A stretch of DNA of 64,000 nt, from the NCBI GenBank assembly GCA_900074885.1, contig FJUW01000016.1, positions 1,033,219-1,097,218 on the forward strand, written 5' to 3'. A model generated the notes under the pieces. That model made no database searches. It was given only the letters and a program-made list of their open reading frames with translations, and was not told the origin of the DNA. The DNA comes from Rhynchosporium graminicola (Eukaryota; Ascomycota; Leotiomycetes; Helotiales; Ploettnerulaceae). Made by a program: the position numbers and the translations under genes. Shown one piece after another: positions 23,043-35,608 of this stretch. The number at the start of each line of letters is the position of its first letter. Positions within the stretch are counted from its first letter, which is position 1.

Positions 23043-24001
23043 GGCGTTGTCAGAGAAAGATGAGCTATGAAAATATTAGCCAAGCCTCAAAGGTAACAAC
23101 GACGCGTTCAAAATAGGCTTTGTAATGAGGCTCCATATATAGTTACTCACCGAAAGAATTCGATATCTATCAGATACAGAGCGAACGTCGGAAATCGAAG
23201 TGCTGCACGTCCTCGAGAGATCGAGAAGCCTCTATGGAGTACTGGACAGTTTGAACGAGGTACCGTTAACAGAAAACGTTGAAGATCGAGGTTGGAAAAC
23301 GAGTGAATGGCAACCAGATGTCAGAAGCCCCTGTCGCGATATCCCACAAAAATGAGTGACTGTGCTTTGCTAGCGACTCCTTGGTGAGTGCAAATGTCTC
23401 TACGAAAGATCGAGAGGATGAGATACCTCAGCTAGCGGTGCTGGCTTCCTGGTTGGCTGGCTTGTAGAAATATGTTTGCGACTCTGCGCTTGAGTCTCTT
23501 GCGGAGGGATAATTTATAGCTGCAAGAGAACGTGATGTCAATCGGAGAGTCGCGTCAAGACGTGTCGTATAAGATATTGCCAATCAGTTTTGGCACGGTG
23601 TGATTTCCCAAAGGAGATGACGTCGATGTTTGGCAACCAAGACGAGGTTTCGGGGTGCGATAACAGATCGACTCGAGAAATTGGAAGCGTCGACGTTCTT
23701 TGATGTTGTAAGGTTGACCAGGAAGGCCTTAGAAAGACACGAAGATCTAAGAAGATCTTGAAAATGTAAAATTTCTGTTAGAGAAGGAAGGCACGTTCTC
23801 GGCTATTTGTGTACATTAGCGATGGCTGCAGCCGCATACTACCCATATCAGGTTATCCTAAAATGATAAGAAGACCTATGGGGCTGTTAAAGGTGACCGA
23901 GTTCTTTCAGTGAATGTATCATGTCACATATCATTACTTTAATAAGGAAGCAGATCCAATCACTTACCTTGAGCTTCAAGAAGGCCGTTAAAGTAGGAAG
24001 G
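23043..24001. other. Spacer left of transposon copies
   Basis: Upstream region of the 2EXR gene. No coding sequence is supported. Confidence 0.45.
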
Positions 24002-24290
24002 TACCTTGGAGGTAATAGCAGGGATACTTGAATCACTGAATGACACGGATTGGTCAGATGACGATTAAATCGAGTTAGAATCGTGTCAGACATAAGGAAT
24101 TATCATCAGGGGACAGGTTATTGACTGTTCTCAGGTAAGAGCCTCCTCGTCCTTTCCAGTCGGATAATTTCAAAGGGAAAAAGACCCATCATGCCCTCAA
24201 CTTCAGTATCGACGCCAAGTCTTCAACTTCAACGCAGCACTTAGAAGGGATTTATATTCGGTCGATTTAGCGAAAATTGTACCCCAGCTT
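24002..24290. mobile_element. MITE-like element copy A, truncated
   Basis: Begins taccttggaggtaatagcag and shares with copies B and C the internal blocks gcctcctcgtcc, ccctcaacttc and tcaacttcaacg in the same order and spacing. It stops where copy B begins, so its right terminal repeat is missing. Non-coding. Interpreted as a non-autonomous DNA transposon cut by insertion of, or recombination with, copy B. Confidence 0.7.
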
Positions 24291-24892
24291 ATCTTAGAGG
24301 CAAAGGAAAGGGTAAAGGAATAGTTCTGAATAGCAAAATAGCTATAAAGTAACGGGTACTGGACGGTTCCTGCTTCGAATAGTCCTCCAGATTAGGTAAG
24401 ATCAGAGACGGGTTACTAACGGGTCTTAACCAAGAGCCTCCTCGTCCTTCCTAATCGAATACTTAGAGCAAACAGACCCATCATGCCCTCAACTTCGCTA
24501 TCGAAACCAGCCCATCAACTTCAACGCAGTACTTAAAAGGAGTTAGTACTCGATCATTCTAACGAGAGAATACTCCAAATGAGCCTAGCCATTACCATAA
24601 CCCAAGGTAGTTAAAGCGGGTTAAATAAAGACACTTTCTCCTTGCCCTCCACATCTCTGCTATCTAGCACGATTCTAGAATATTCTTTTCTCACGCATCG
24701 TTCTCTTCAAGTATGATTTCTCGGAAGTAAACAGGGTGGGTAATTTTTCGGAGCCAAATACCGTTAGAGATCCATCCCCTACCTCAGTGATTGCCTATTT
24801 GAAAAGATAGTTCATACTCATAAAAAAAACTATTCCATACTTGATAGTCAATGAACGGTTCTTTTGCTCCTGCGTTTGCCTGTATGAAAGGT
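24291..24892. mobile_element. MITE-like element copy B
   Basis: The left end (tcttagaggcaaaggaaagg) and the right end near 24892 (inverse of a similar sequence) resemble the terminal repeats of copy C. It contains the shared internal blocks. The sequence is more diverged and AT-richer than copy C, so the exact ends are approximate. Confidence 0.65.
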
Positions 24893-25847
24893 TCCTACAG
24901 CCTAGTTTAGTATAACCTATAGGTAGGGTAGTCAATGGGAGGTACTTAGGTAGGTAATTCTAGAAACTCTATCCTTCCTCTCATAAATACCATTCGGGAA
25001 TACCTACCTATTCTATACTCGCAAACTATTCACCATTCCCCTTTTCAAACCCCCATACTTACCACCTCCACCTCCACCTCGCCGAACCGAAACGTAACAG
25101 ACTTGCCGATTCACAGAACAGTCAACTTCAAAATAAGAACCAACCACACTTAACACCTCACCTCACCCTACCCTCCCTCCCTCCCTTCCTTGACCTATTC
25201 TCGTCGGTCTTGGTCATCCCAAAGAATGCGTGTATTTAAAAACTCCGAGAACCGTCAAGCTCTTTGTTGACTTTCACCCCTGAAAGTCGCTCTCGTCACA
25301 TGATACTCGGCCAAGCCTTGTCCGACAGGCCGCATCGGAGTCACTTGCACAGGTCGACAGGTCTTTTCGAAAATGTCTTGAGAATTATATAGATTACTAA
25401 GTCAATTAAGGTTTTTGTGCTACCAATAACTCCTGTCACGAACTATGCCAGTGGTGCGTCTGTGCTGTGCTGAGCTGTGCTTTGATTTCCAACGCTCCCA
25501 GTCCGTTGGAACGCCATACTCGAAAGCAGCACACCCAGTTGAGTAGAGTGTGATGACTGCTGCTGTCTCAATGTAACCTATTCCGTGCCAATCCCCTGAA
25601 ATGATATATGCTTTTCGCGATCCCCTTCCCAATCCTAATACGCCATGCCAATGAATCAAATAAAATATACAAATAACAACGCGGTCCTGTGTGCAAGGGT
25701 ATATCCGACCGTAAAATTAAACCAAGTACTGATGTTGCAAAAAGAGGTCGAGGCAACGAAGCTACTCTATGCCTTGAAGTAAAGCTATTAGAATAAAACT
25801 TTTTGCCGTGAAGAAGGGTTCTCCGCGGCGATAATGAGATGGCGGTC
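24893..25847. other. Spacer between transposon copy B and arrestin gene
   Basis: About 950 bp holding the 3' flank of the arrestin gene and short Pro/Thr-type low-complexity sequence at 25060-25200. No gene seen. Confidence 0.45.
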
Positions 25848-27334
25848 TCAAATGTGTAAAGATGCAGCTGCTGCATCAATCGAAGGCCCCGCTGTGCTGT
25901 CGAGAGGCTCCAAATCTTCGTACTCAGGAACAGGAGAGCCCATGTAGTCTTCAACGATTTTGCCGTATCCAGGAGGACTAGCAGGCACATTCTCGTAAAG
26001 AGGTGGCTGCTCCTCGTCCCAGGAAATACCCATGCCCGCTCGTTGAGTAAGTGTGATGTTGAAATGCATCCTCAAAACTCTCGCCGCACCAGTTGGCGTA
26101 ACCTGGTTCGGTTTGTTCATAGGGCAGAAATCCTCAGCTACAATCATCTCCACGACCAAGACGTGCGAAACTTCCGTGCCATCCTCAGATTTCAGATCGC
26201 AAGTAGGCTTCGCGTCGCCGCGAATCACCATGGGGAATTCCAGCTCGATCGAACCATCGGGTGTGGTGGAGTCCGACTTCCATCCCGACTTCATTTCCTC
26301 CATTCCAATCGTCCGCACATCCTTGTGTTCAATCCCCTTCTTTGCCTCGTCGTTTCCTGCCTTCAATGCGTGCTTGGGGCATGCGGGCGAGATGGACTTG
26401 TGTGTCTCATCCAATCGCCAATTCAACCTTTTCAACCTCCATTGTGTTTGTGACTTTGTATCTGGGTTCCTCTTCACAGATCCATCGATTCGCATGGAGA
26501 CGGTAGTTTCCCCAATGGGATGTATGACAGATGGGAGCTCGCAGTTCGCAGTGAGATTCGTAGGAGGGAAGATTCTGATTGACTTGCGGGGAGTATCCGC
26601 GGGGCAGATGGCGCGCATGATGTCGAGAGATTTTATGAGTTTGATCGGCTCGCCGTTTTTGGGGGTAACTGTTGCTCGTAGAGCATAATCAATTATCGAG
26701 AGGGTACCTTTCATAGAAGCTGGTAGGTGGCCTGGGAGAAGGAAGCTGAAAGGGAAGGTATGCTCGCCTATAAGGATGTTAGCTAAGATTGCAGATATCC
26801 GCAAAAGTTGTGTAACTTGCCTCGTCGCAAAGTCGCTGGACCCTCCATGAATTTCCAGTTTTGTAGTTCGGTGTTTTGATGGGCACATTCTTCGCAGTGG
26901 GCGTGGAAGGGTTTCTTCCTTGTTACTTCCATGGCCAATTTCATTCTGAAATTATCGAACGATACGAAATCCTCGTTGATGCGAAGAATGAGCTGGCCAG
27001 AGAGCAAGGCGCCGGAGCTTGATGATGCAGCTCCATAGAAGACCAATGGAGGAGACTCAATGACTATATCAAGAGAGGCATTGTGATGATGTGGAAGCTT
27101 TGTGAGAGACGACTTGGGGGAGTGTAGGCCAGACAGAGAGAGGCGTTTGCCAGGCATCTTGACGCTATTGTCCTCGGAATTCAGCGAGGATGACGCTGAA
27201 GGAGTTCGGTCTGCAATCTTGGGTCTGCTGCTTGACCTCTTGGGGGCTTTTAGAGGCTTTTCTTTCTTCGATTCTGCAGACAGGTCAAAGGAATTGGTGT
27301 GGGAGCGAAAGAAGGTTGCGACTGCCGACGGCAT
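25848..27334 (-). CDS. Arrestin-related trafficking adaptor, LDB19/Art1-like
   Basis: Two exons (27334-26821 and 26767-25848) give 477 residues. The 53-nt intron has a GC donor (GCAAGT), a GCTAAC branch site and TATAG acceptor; only this join yields the conserved LRRGEHTFPFSFLLPG. The N-terminal ~80 residues are Ser/Lys-rich. The arrestin-like N-domain starts at ~87 (SLDIVIESPPLVFYGAAS) and continues through SGQLILRINE, as in the LDB19 family. The C-terminal tail has two PPxY motifs, PPLY and PPGY, the kind bound by WW domains of Rsp5/Nedd4 ubiquitin ligases. The protein is expected to recruit the ligase to plasma-membrane transporters for endocytosis. The assignment is strong; the cargo is unknown. 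Confidence 0.9.
26768..26820 (-). other. GC-AG intron of the arrestin gene
   Basis: Donor G|GCAAGT, acceptor TATAG. The nearest GT (GTTACA) would shift the frame. GC-AG introns are a small minority in fungi. Confidence 0.8.
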
Positions 27335-29350
27335 CTTGACGTGAGGATGCGCTGCACTGCGCTGCGCTGCGCTGCGTTGCTTCCTTCCTTCCTTCCTTCT
27401 TGCACGCAGAATGTGGAGAGAAACGCCCCTCCAGCTATGACGTGTGGAGGTCCTATCCTTCCTGATCTAGAACAGCGACTAGCAATTGCCTTCGTAGGCA
27501 GGTGTTGATTGATATACAGCCCAAGAATATCACTGAGAAACGAATTGAAAAGATGAAGGAAGTAGGTATCTGAGGAGGGTTGGATGTGAGTCAAATATGG
27601 AAGGAGGATGCACACTTTCTTTGTCCTTGTCCTCTAGTTACTAATAAGCTGTGCTGCCGAAGTTCGGGTTCGGGACCTTGAACCATATCCCACGATGCGG
27701 GGCGGGGCGGGGCACAGAGACTTCTTTTGACGGAGTATAGGTAGGTAGTGAGTGACAATGGAAGTAAATCTCTTCAGCCCGCGGCTTCGAATTATGTGTC
27801 ACGATGTCACCATATCATATCCATTTGCGTTTCCATAGCGGTGACGGCTCTACGGGCACCAACAGTCTGAGACTTACTTTTTTACCATCCAGGTCCAGGT
27901 CCAGGTCCAGGTCCAGGTCCAGACCTTGGTGCGGGCCTGCGCGTCTGGTGCATAGATAGGTAGGTAGGTACTAAGTAGAGAAGATACTCATGCTCAAACA
28001 ACTGGTGCTCATACTCGCTTGCAAATCCAGCAATTGGACATCCATCCGTGGATGTTGTTGATCCGACGGATCTGATCCGAACAAGGCTGGCCAACCCGAC
28101 ATCAGCCAAGCCCGTTTTTTGCAATGTCGGCCCATTTTTCTTTGCTTAAGTTTTCATCCTCGGGCTCGAGTGTCCCAAGTTGTCTACCCGCTAAACGCTA
28201 TTGGGCAGCAATACGGTAAAGTATCATGCCACCAGTCCCCAGATGGCAAAGTCATCTACTTGTAGATGCCTCGAGGATTTACTGGGCTCCATTAATGGCT
28301 TGATGGCTTGTGGATCAGTGCATGGACCCCTGCAATCGATTACGTTTGAAATGGGTCATCAGTACTTGTTTATGCTCAGTCAGGAACAAGCGAGAATCCT
28401 GTGTGGGTTCGAAAGGAGTTCTGCCACTTACGCGTACCACGGAAATTGAGGTAGTCAGGAATCGTACATGACGAAGGCGGCCATCAGACTTTGCAAGTTT
28501 GGAAGGCATCCATCCATCCTCCGAAGACATATCCATCATTGACGAAACATCAAGTACTTGTGCTTGCGGACATTGCCCCGGCTCTATTCTGCTCGTACTG
28601 CCAAGGTAGGTAGTTATAATTATTGCTCTAATACTAAACCATTAGGTTGGCTTTGGCTTGCCTAGGTAGGTAGATCTCGCACAATTTGTGACTGTGCGCA
28701 CGTCAACGGACTCGCAGGCAAGGATCTAGCTCGGACGAAGGTTGGTGGTTGGTGGCTGACAGGCTCCGAGAATGCTGGCAAGTTCTCTCTGCCTCTGCCT
28801 ACATCAGATGTTCAACAAACAGCAACAGACATGTGTTGTTACAGTATTGCACCCACTCACTCGCTCGTATAAGCAGGAACAGCTGGCTCATTCGAACAAC
28901 TCACCACAACATTCGAAACCCAAACTCGAGACTCAAACGCATGCATTTCGTGGCTTTTCACGGGCTCATCAGCATGGGCGCTTGCTGCCTTTGCTTTTTT
29001 TGCTACCCGCTGCCAAGGGTCGCATCATTTCGAAGTGGATCTCACGATGGTGGGTGGGTGACATGAAGAAAAAAAACCTCCAAATTTCCGAAAGCAGAAA
29101 CCCACTACTTGCCAACCCTGTTTACCATTTTCGCAGATGCTCGATTTGGACCAAATATTCAGACAATAGACAGTGAGAATACCATAACCAAATCCAAATC
29201 CCTGCACCAGGTAATGACTACTCTAAAATTCACACGTCCTTTGTTATCACAAGGGCCATCTCATATCATAAGGAACATCACACTATAACATAGCTCGGAA
29301 GATCTGCTCCGACTCTCAATCGTCGGGATTCAACATGAAGTACGAGTGAG
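27335..29350. other. 2-kb non-coding region with simple repeats
   Basis: 5' flank of the arrestin gene. It holds a gcgct/ttcc low-complexity tract at about 27351-27399 and a CCAGGT repeat at 27889-27922. No supported ORF. Confidence 0.5.
27889..27922. repeat. CCAGGT hexanucleotide repeat
   Basis: Five and a half perfect tandem copies. Non-coding simple repeat. Confidence 0.95.
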
Positions 29351-29888
29351 TACCTTAGAGGCAAGGAAGGGCAGGGGTATTTGAATGGCACGGAATGGTC
29401 AAGAGACGGTCACAGGACGGTTCCGAGTTTGAATCGTCCTCCAAAAAGGGAATCACCAGGGGACGGGTCTCTGACGGTACTAGAGGCAAGGCCTCCTCGT
29501 CGTGCCCTCCCAATCGAATACTTTGAGTAAAAACACTTAGTTGTACCCTCAACTTCGGTATCGACGTTAGCTTATCAACTTCAACGTAACACTTACAAGG
29601 AGATTCGGTCGATTTAGCAAAAGTACACTCTAGGTAAGCATAGCCATCTTGGAAGAGGGATAATTGAAGATGTTTTATCCTTGCCCTGCATCTGCTATTC
29701 AGTACTGTTCTTTACTCTTGAATCATTCTCTAGGAATTATGATTATCTGATTCGAACAGTTCTTTAACAAAAGAACCCATAGAGACCCGTCCCCTGGTGA
29801 TTCCCTTATTACACCTCCATTCACATACCAAACCGTCCATAGACCGTCACTTGACGGTTATTATACACCTGCCCTTGCCAGTAAGGTA
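29351..29888. mobile_element. MITE-like element copy C, with long terminal inverted repeats
   Basis: The left end taccttagaggcaaggaagg and the right end (inverse: taccttactggcaagggcag) form inverted repeats of roughly 110 bp. They include the strongly matching inner part gggaatcaccaggggacggg at about 29449, whose complement lies near 29794. Interior blocks are shared with copies A and B. No ORF, so non-autonomous. The ends sit next to TA, compatible with a Tc1/mariner/pogo-type duplication, but the duplication is not decisive. Confidence 0.8.
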
Positions 29889-29924
29889 GGTCGGTAGAGT
29901 TCTATCGTACCACCCGATGCTTGG

Positions 29925-30324
29925 GGAATCGATTATTTCGTCATGAGGCCACAAGGCATACACACATACCACACCAAGAGCTGCGCATGCCGCTTTTTCT
30001 CGCTCAACAATTGACTTAGTGAAATCGTACGAAAGTAGAGCTAGGGAGTAGTTCTAGCACTTTTATAATAGCGAAACTATACCCTAAGAATAATTCAAAA
30101 TCAGTATTCTTACCAGACTAGTCTAAGATTAAATATAGACTACCCTATCAAATAATTTAATCGCATATAAGATAGTACTTGAAGACATCAAATAAGTATT
30201 AGAGGGGTATAACCTCGCTTAATTTATTCAGATAAAGTGGCATGCCCGTGCGTCTTATGCCTGATTCAGGGCTCACTTTAGTTGTCTATATGCCTTGTGG
30301 CCTCATGACGAAATAATCGATTCC
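29925..30324. mobile_element. 400-bp MITE with perfect 36-bp TIRs and 9-bp target duplication
   Basis: The left end starts ggaatcgattatttcgtcat and the right end is its exact inverse complement for about 36 bp (29925-29960 and 30289-30324). The element is flanked by a 9-bp direct repeat, gatgcttgg, at 29916-29924 and 30325-30333. The interior is AT-rich and non-coding. A 9-bp duplication with long TIRs points to the Mutator-like superfamily, mobilised in trans. The perfect TIRs and duplication imply recent insertion, only 36 bp to the right of the preceding element. Confidence 0.92.
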
Positions 30325-30333
30325 GATGCTTGG

Positions 30334-33300
30334 TCAGGTCAGTCGCTCCCGCCTTCCCCAGCTTTCAAACACCATCGGTCGGTCGGCCTTGTCCGATCTC
30401 GGCATCGAACATCGAACATCGGACCCCGAAACGCCATGGAATCCAGCCAACACCATCAACGAACTCTCGCTATAACCCATACCAACTAACAGCATAGTCG
30501 ACTGACTGATCATATCCATCAGGAAGCCGTGACGGTGAGCGAAACTGTGGCGTCCGATAGCTCATTCTCTAAAGTGCGGGGAAGATCACCACCTCGTCTC
30601 AGAGTAAGAAAGCCAGAGACGACTCCGACTCCTCGCTAGGAACCCCGCAAAGTAATTTCGGACGGCAGACATGAAGCTATTCACACTTGCTTTCGCATCT
30701 CCTCGGAGACTCGGAGAGGATCACTCACATGTTGTCAAGCCCACTCCATTAGAGGTCGCCCGATTGGGGGGAGCAGCCTTCCGTTGCGGTGCGGGTGACA
30801 CAAGCACGTCAAATGGCCTCAACTTATGCTCTAGCACGTTTGCTCCAGCGGTCGCCTCACTACATTCGAAGTAATTTGAAGCAAGTCAAGTCATCCCTCA
30901 AATGCATCTCCAGTTCTCCTTTCTCTGTTACACCCACACACCATACCTTTGATCCAGCCTCCCAGTTTCTTTTCCATCCATCACGCGCGTCCCTTTTCCA
31001 TCCTTAACTCACAACCGGTCATTACATCCATCTCTGACTTCCGAATAACTCGATCAGATCCACATCGCACTCCCATCAACCCCCCACAGAAGGCCTACCA
31101 GACCCAGACCAGCGAAGTTCTAGAGCGATCTTCTGGCGCATATGCGCCCTACCACGGCATGCGTTTAAAATAACCCGATTGGACAAATCCCTTCTCATTA
31201 TAAGTATTTCGCTGGAGATCCCTGTCCATCGCTCGAAAAAAAGAAATAGTTCGAGAAAGACTTTTCTCGGGATAGCCACCTAAGAGCTCACAGGGTGATC
31301 TGTGCCCTACCAGACGACAAGGTAGGGAGGGAGCTTTTACCCAGGGAGGATTGATGTTCAGGGTGGGAGTGTTCTATCTGGGAATTTCCTGTGTAGTGCG
31401 CCCGTCGATTGCGCCGGCCGGGAGTCTGTTTGGGCGATCGTACCTACAGCATATTTAAAATGTAATACTCGATCAGTCAAGGTGAAAGATGTGCTTCTGC
31501 TGCCAGATGTGCACTTATTACTTACTTTACGAAAAAGACCTCAGACTACATTATACTTGAGTTTGATCCACATCTGAGGTTCCAAAAATCCCCACCTTCA
31601 AAGCCTCATTTCTAGCAAGAGATACGAACTGGAAAATGACTCCCAACCAAGCTCGTCCATCTCACGCGAAAACCTCAAAATTGAACAACCAACCGGCTCC
31701 ACAGCCGAAAAAAAAATCCCAAAGAGTAATCCCAAGCGCCATGCATACATACTAAGTACATCATGCGCCCTATGCGGCTGACTCACCTCATCCTCCCTCC
31801 CCTACCCTAGCCTCCTAACTACCGTATACATATCCGCAAAAACTATTATTTATTGACTTTTCTACCTCCTACCCAAGGTACAAAGGGGATACGATTGCCT
31901 AATGCAGCCTGGCGCGGGAAATAACTCCCTCCTTCGACTGAGAGTGGCAGAGTAGGTAGCTTTGCTTTACTGGCGTGGTGCACGGTGACTTGTGGATTTC
32001 ATGGATGCGCGTAAGGTGGATGGGTAGCTTTGGGTTCATGGCCCCGGCTCGGGTTCGGGTAGGTCTCGGGTGGGGGAGGTGAGGTGAGGGTCGGGTATGT
32101 ATGTATGTGGTGATTACCTAGGGGAGGTGGGCGTCGGGGGGTGTAGATGTAAATGGGTAAATGGGAGAGTTCGATTACGAGCTGGGCTTTGTCCTTTGAA
32201 CGGGGCAAAATTGGGATTTGTTCTGGTCGTGCACTGGGTGCTTAGACCTGGGTCTTCTTACATGCTTGGGCAAGAGGAGGGGAGGGGAGGATAGATGGTA
32301 CATATCGCTGATGGCCGTACCTTGCCTTGCCCCTTTTTCATTCATGCATTTAAGCGAGAAATCAAAAGAAACGGAAGGAGGAGGATGGTACCTATGTATG
32401 TCTCTCTTGTTAACTTTGAGCCGAGTTGTACATTGCGTTGCAGGGTCTCTTCCCATTTCACGTCACTCCCAGTGATGGAATTAATTACATGAGTCCATCA
32501 TCCATCGATTCATTCATTCATTCGTTCATTCACATGTGCATGGAAAACGCGAACGCGAAAGTAATACTCTCTCACTCAGTACTTTTTGCCATCACGGAAT
32601 CGAAAGCAGCACAGGAAATACCTCCTCCGTGAAGACTCCTTCAAGGTCGTATAAAATAAATAAACACCAAACCAGCCACAGCACGATCCTCCATTTCCGT
32701 CTTTCTTGCTCTAAGAAGTAGAAGGGAATGGAGCAGGATAGACACCACCCACTCCTTCCCTCCAAGACTAACCGTGTGAAGGAAAAAAAGAAAGAAAAGA
32801 GAGATGATTTAATCGTTCCTCGCGAAATCGTATGTTGGGAAAGTTGGATAGATCAATGGCTATGTGTGAGTAAAGAGGAACAAGATAAGGCAAGGTAAGG
32901 TCGTTCTTGTATATAAAAATGCAGCGCTAATTAAAAACGGGGTGCGGTGAAGGTTGTGTATATATATATATATATACCTAAAAGCTGCGGATCTAGGATC
33001 AGTGCTTAAGCCCTGGCAACGGGTATCACGAGTACGATGGGAAGTTTGGGGGGGGGGGATATTCCTAGGAGGCTTGGAATCTTGGATTTTTTAGCTGCTA
33101 GATTTGCTCTCGGCGAGATTTTTTGATTGACTTTATTTTATTGAATGGGATTAGAGAAGGCTGGATTTTTTTTTGCGAGGAGATGCTTGTGGGAGGTTGG
33201 GAGGAGGTGATGTGACGTGATGTGATTGTTTCGATGCGATTGATGGAAAGGCTTGCCTGGTTGGTTGGGTGTTGATTGGAATGTAGTTCTTCTTCTTGTA

Positions 33301-34762
33301 TGAAAGAGTACTTATTCCATGAACCCCCGGTCCATTGCCGCAGTTCTTCCCCCAATCCCACGCCCATGCCTTCGACTTCGCACTGCTATCCTTGGCTTCT
33401 CAGAAAACTATTCCCGGCCGATGCGATGGGGTGTTTTTGGGATACTCCAACTCCCTTGGAGATGTGGGGCGTCTTCATATGTGACCTCAAATTTATAGTT
33501 GAAACGATTTTCCGGTCTTCAAGTACAATTCAAGTTGCTCATACAGATTAGGCCTGCCTCTCCGCAATTCAGTTGGATGGATGTATGTTATGGAAGCTCT
33601 GTTCAGACTATACCGAGTCTTCTGTATTGCGAATTTATACATCGCTTGAATTCAAAAAAAGTTTCAAGATATTAAATATACTGCTGCGCTGCAAATGTCA
33701 GCTCCGCCTTACAAAATCCTATAGCACTCAGAGCACATCGTTCATATTTTTAGGGCACTATATTCTTACTTCTATAAATCACTTCGTCGTGATTTCCCTT
33801 TCAGAAAAGGATAGTATTGACTATTAGCTACCAAAGTGAGCAGTTTTCAGGCTAGCACATTTTCGCGAAAGTAAACAAAGCGACTGCCCCTAGAAAGAGA
33901 CGTCTTGCTTCCATGTACGTAGTGCAAAACCTCTCGCAGGAGGTGTTATTTTTGATAAACTCTACTCGCTAAAAGTCTGTATGATACGTAAATAACGAGA
34001 TTCCGAGCCAGAATCGTGTTGATAGCACGGTGTGAGAGGCAGGACGTGACGTGGTGTGGAAAGTGTGGAAATATCTAAGCGAGCTTGAGGACACCCACTG
34101 ATGTCGCTAGAGTAACACTCCCTATCACCTCCAGGCTTCTTCTTCTTCTTCTTGTAACCTTGTTTGAAGTCTTGTAATATCAAAAGACAATCGAGATATA
34201 CTATGGATTGAAACTTGCTGCCAAGTGAGTTCATGCTGCGAGATACGCGCAAGAGTATATACACAGAACATGTTTATTGACGTCAAGCTGTCTTAAATGA
34301 TTACAGTCCTGGACTTCAACACAACAACAAACATCGATGTTGACATCATCAGACCTGGACTCAACTGAAATTTGGTCAAAAGCACTAGCCTAAGAGTGTC
34401 GTGCGCGCTATCACGAAAAACACAAAAGCACCTCCTGAAGCTCCCGTCGATATCTTGAGGCGAGGAACCAGGGATTTTGTCACAGGTACAAACATAATTA
34501 CAATTCTGAGGTATCCTTCACTCGGCTTGGACAGTACCATAGTCTCAAAACACCAAGACTGTTATTTCGCAGTAATACACGAATTTCATTCGTATTGTAG
34601 CACATAAACCAGGGAATCAAGGTTCGCATAATCAATCCCCCATCACTGAGGAGCATGGCCACCTAGTTAAGGCAGCGCCTGCAGAAGCAATAAACAAAAC
34701 GAACCCCACTCATTACCTCTGCCTCTCCGACAACCCTCCCTGTACAAAACATCCCGAGTCAA
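30334..34762. other. 4.4-kb gene-poor region
   Basis: No supported gene on either strand. It holds short ORFs without codon signal, a TA dinucleotide run at about 32959-32976, a G10-type run near 33049, and cattcatt repeats near 32508-32530. It could include untranslated RNA or long promoter sequence; nothing specific can be shown. Confidence 0.5.
32959..32976. repeat. TA dinucleotide repeat
   Basis: Nine tandem TA units in non-coding DNA. Confidence 0.9.
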
Positions 34763-35608
34763 GATGTCAACCGCAATCTCAAACTCGCCAATCGGTGCCT
34801 ACGGCAAGGTGGAAACTGAAAAAAATGTTCACCGTCTTCCCAAAGCTGCCCACCGAGCTCAGGGATAGCATCTGGTACTTTTCGGGAACTCGAATCTCCT
34901 GCTGTTCCCTTCTCTCTCTGCAGAACGCCTTCTCCTTTTTCAAAGATATCTTTACACAAGCCAATGCTTACCCCCAATGCGTACAGGAGAGAGCCATCGT
35001 TCCGCGCCTCGTCCACTGGCGACCAGGAGGTGGAAAAGCCCTTGGAATCTTGCACGCCAGCAATGAGTGCCACAACAGCACTCGAGGCCGTTACATGTGC
35101 TGCCACATCACACTCGGACGTCAGGACCAGTACGCCATCTTCATCAACTTCAACATCGACACCGTCTACCGCCAGCAAGGGGGTCTGCCAAACATGAATA
35201 GGATGTACAACTTCCCAGGCCAACCTATCGACCTGCTTGATCGCTTCTCATCCTCTGTCATCATCAAGGCCGATATGTAGTGGAATGTCCAGCCTTGGAT
35301 CCAATACCTCAAAGTCCTCACCATTCCTTTGGAAGTTGCCGCTAAGTCGAACCGCTATGATCCCCTAGTCCTAGTCACCAGATGGAGAGTCTATAGAGCT
35401 AGAAAGACATACTATATAAGGCCAGACCATATGTTGCAAAATCTTTATAATATGCCCGGATCTCGAGAAGTTGAATATAGTCCTGCACGGTCGTCTAGAC
35501 AAGGGTGCTGCCCTCGATGAGCTGGTCCGGAATGAAATTAGTGATCAGTCCAACGCTGAGCAGCAGAGACTCAAGCGAATCGTTATTGATGATCTTCAAA
35601 AATCCTAA
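34763..35608 (+). pseudogene. 2EXR-domain gene, multiply broken
   Basis: An ATG at 34763 opens MSTAISNSPIGAYGKVETE but runs out of frame at a seven-A run (34819-34825). One A fewer would join it to MFTVFPKLPTELRDSIWYFS, the 2EXR motif. That frame then stops at TAG 35278-35280 and continues after it (WNVQPWIQYLKVLTIPLEVA). A last frame change near 35470 leads to GRLDKGAALDELVRNEI and a stop at about 35608. So there are at least three lesions. It is oriented opposite to the main array and lies 12 kb away from it. Non-functional as read. Confidence 0.8.

Noticed and set aside
27351..27399. gcgct/ttcc tract as a transposon end
   Set aside because: Simple low-complexity sequence in a 5' flank, with no inverted or direct partner.
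30671..30874. 67-codon ORF beginning MKLFTLAFASP as a secreted peptide gene
   Set aside because: No convincing signal cleavage or cysteines, no splice support, and it lies in a long non-coding stretch.
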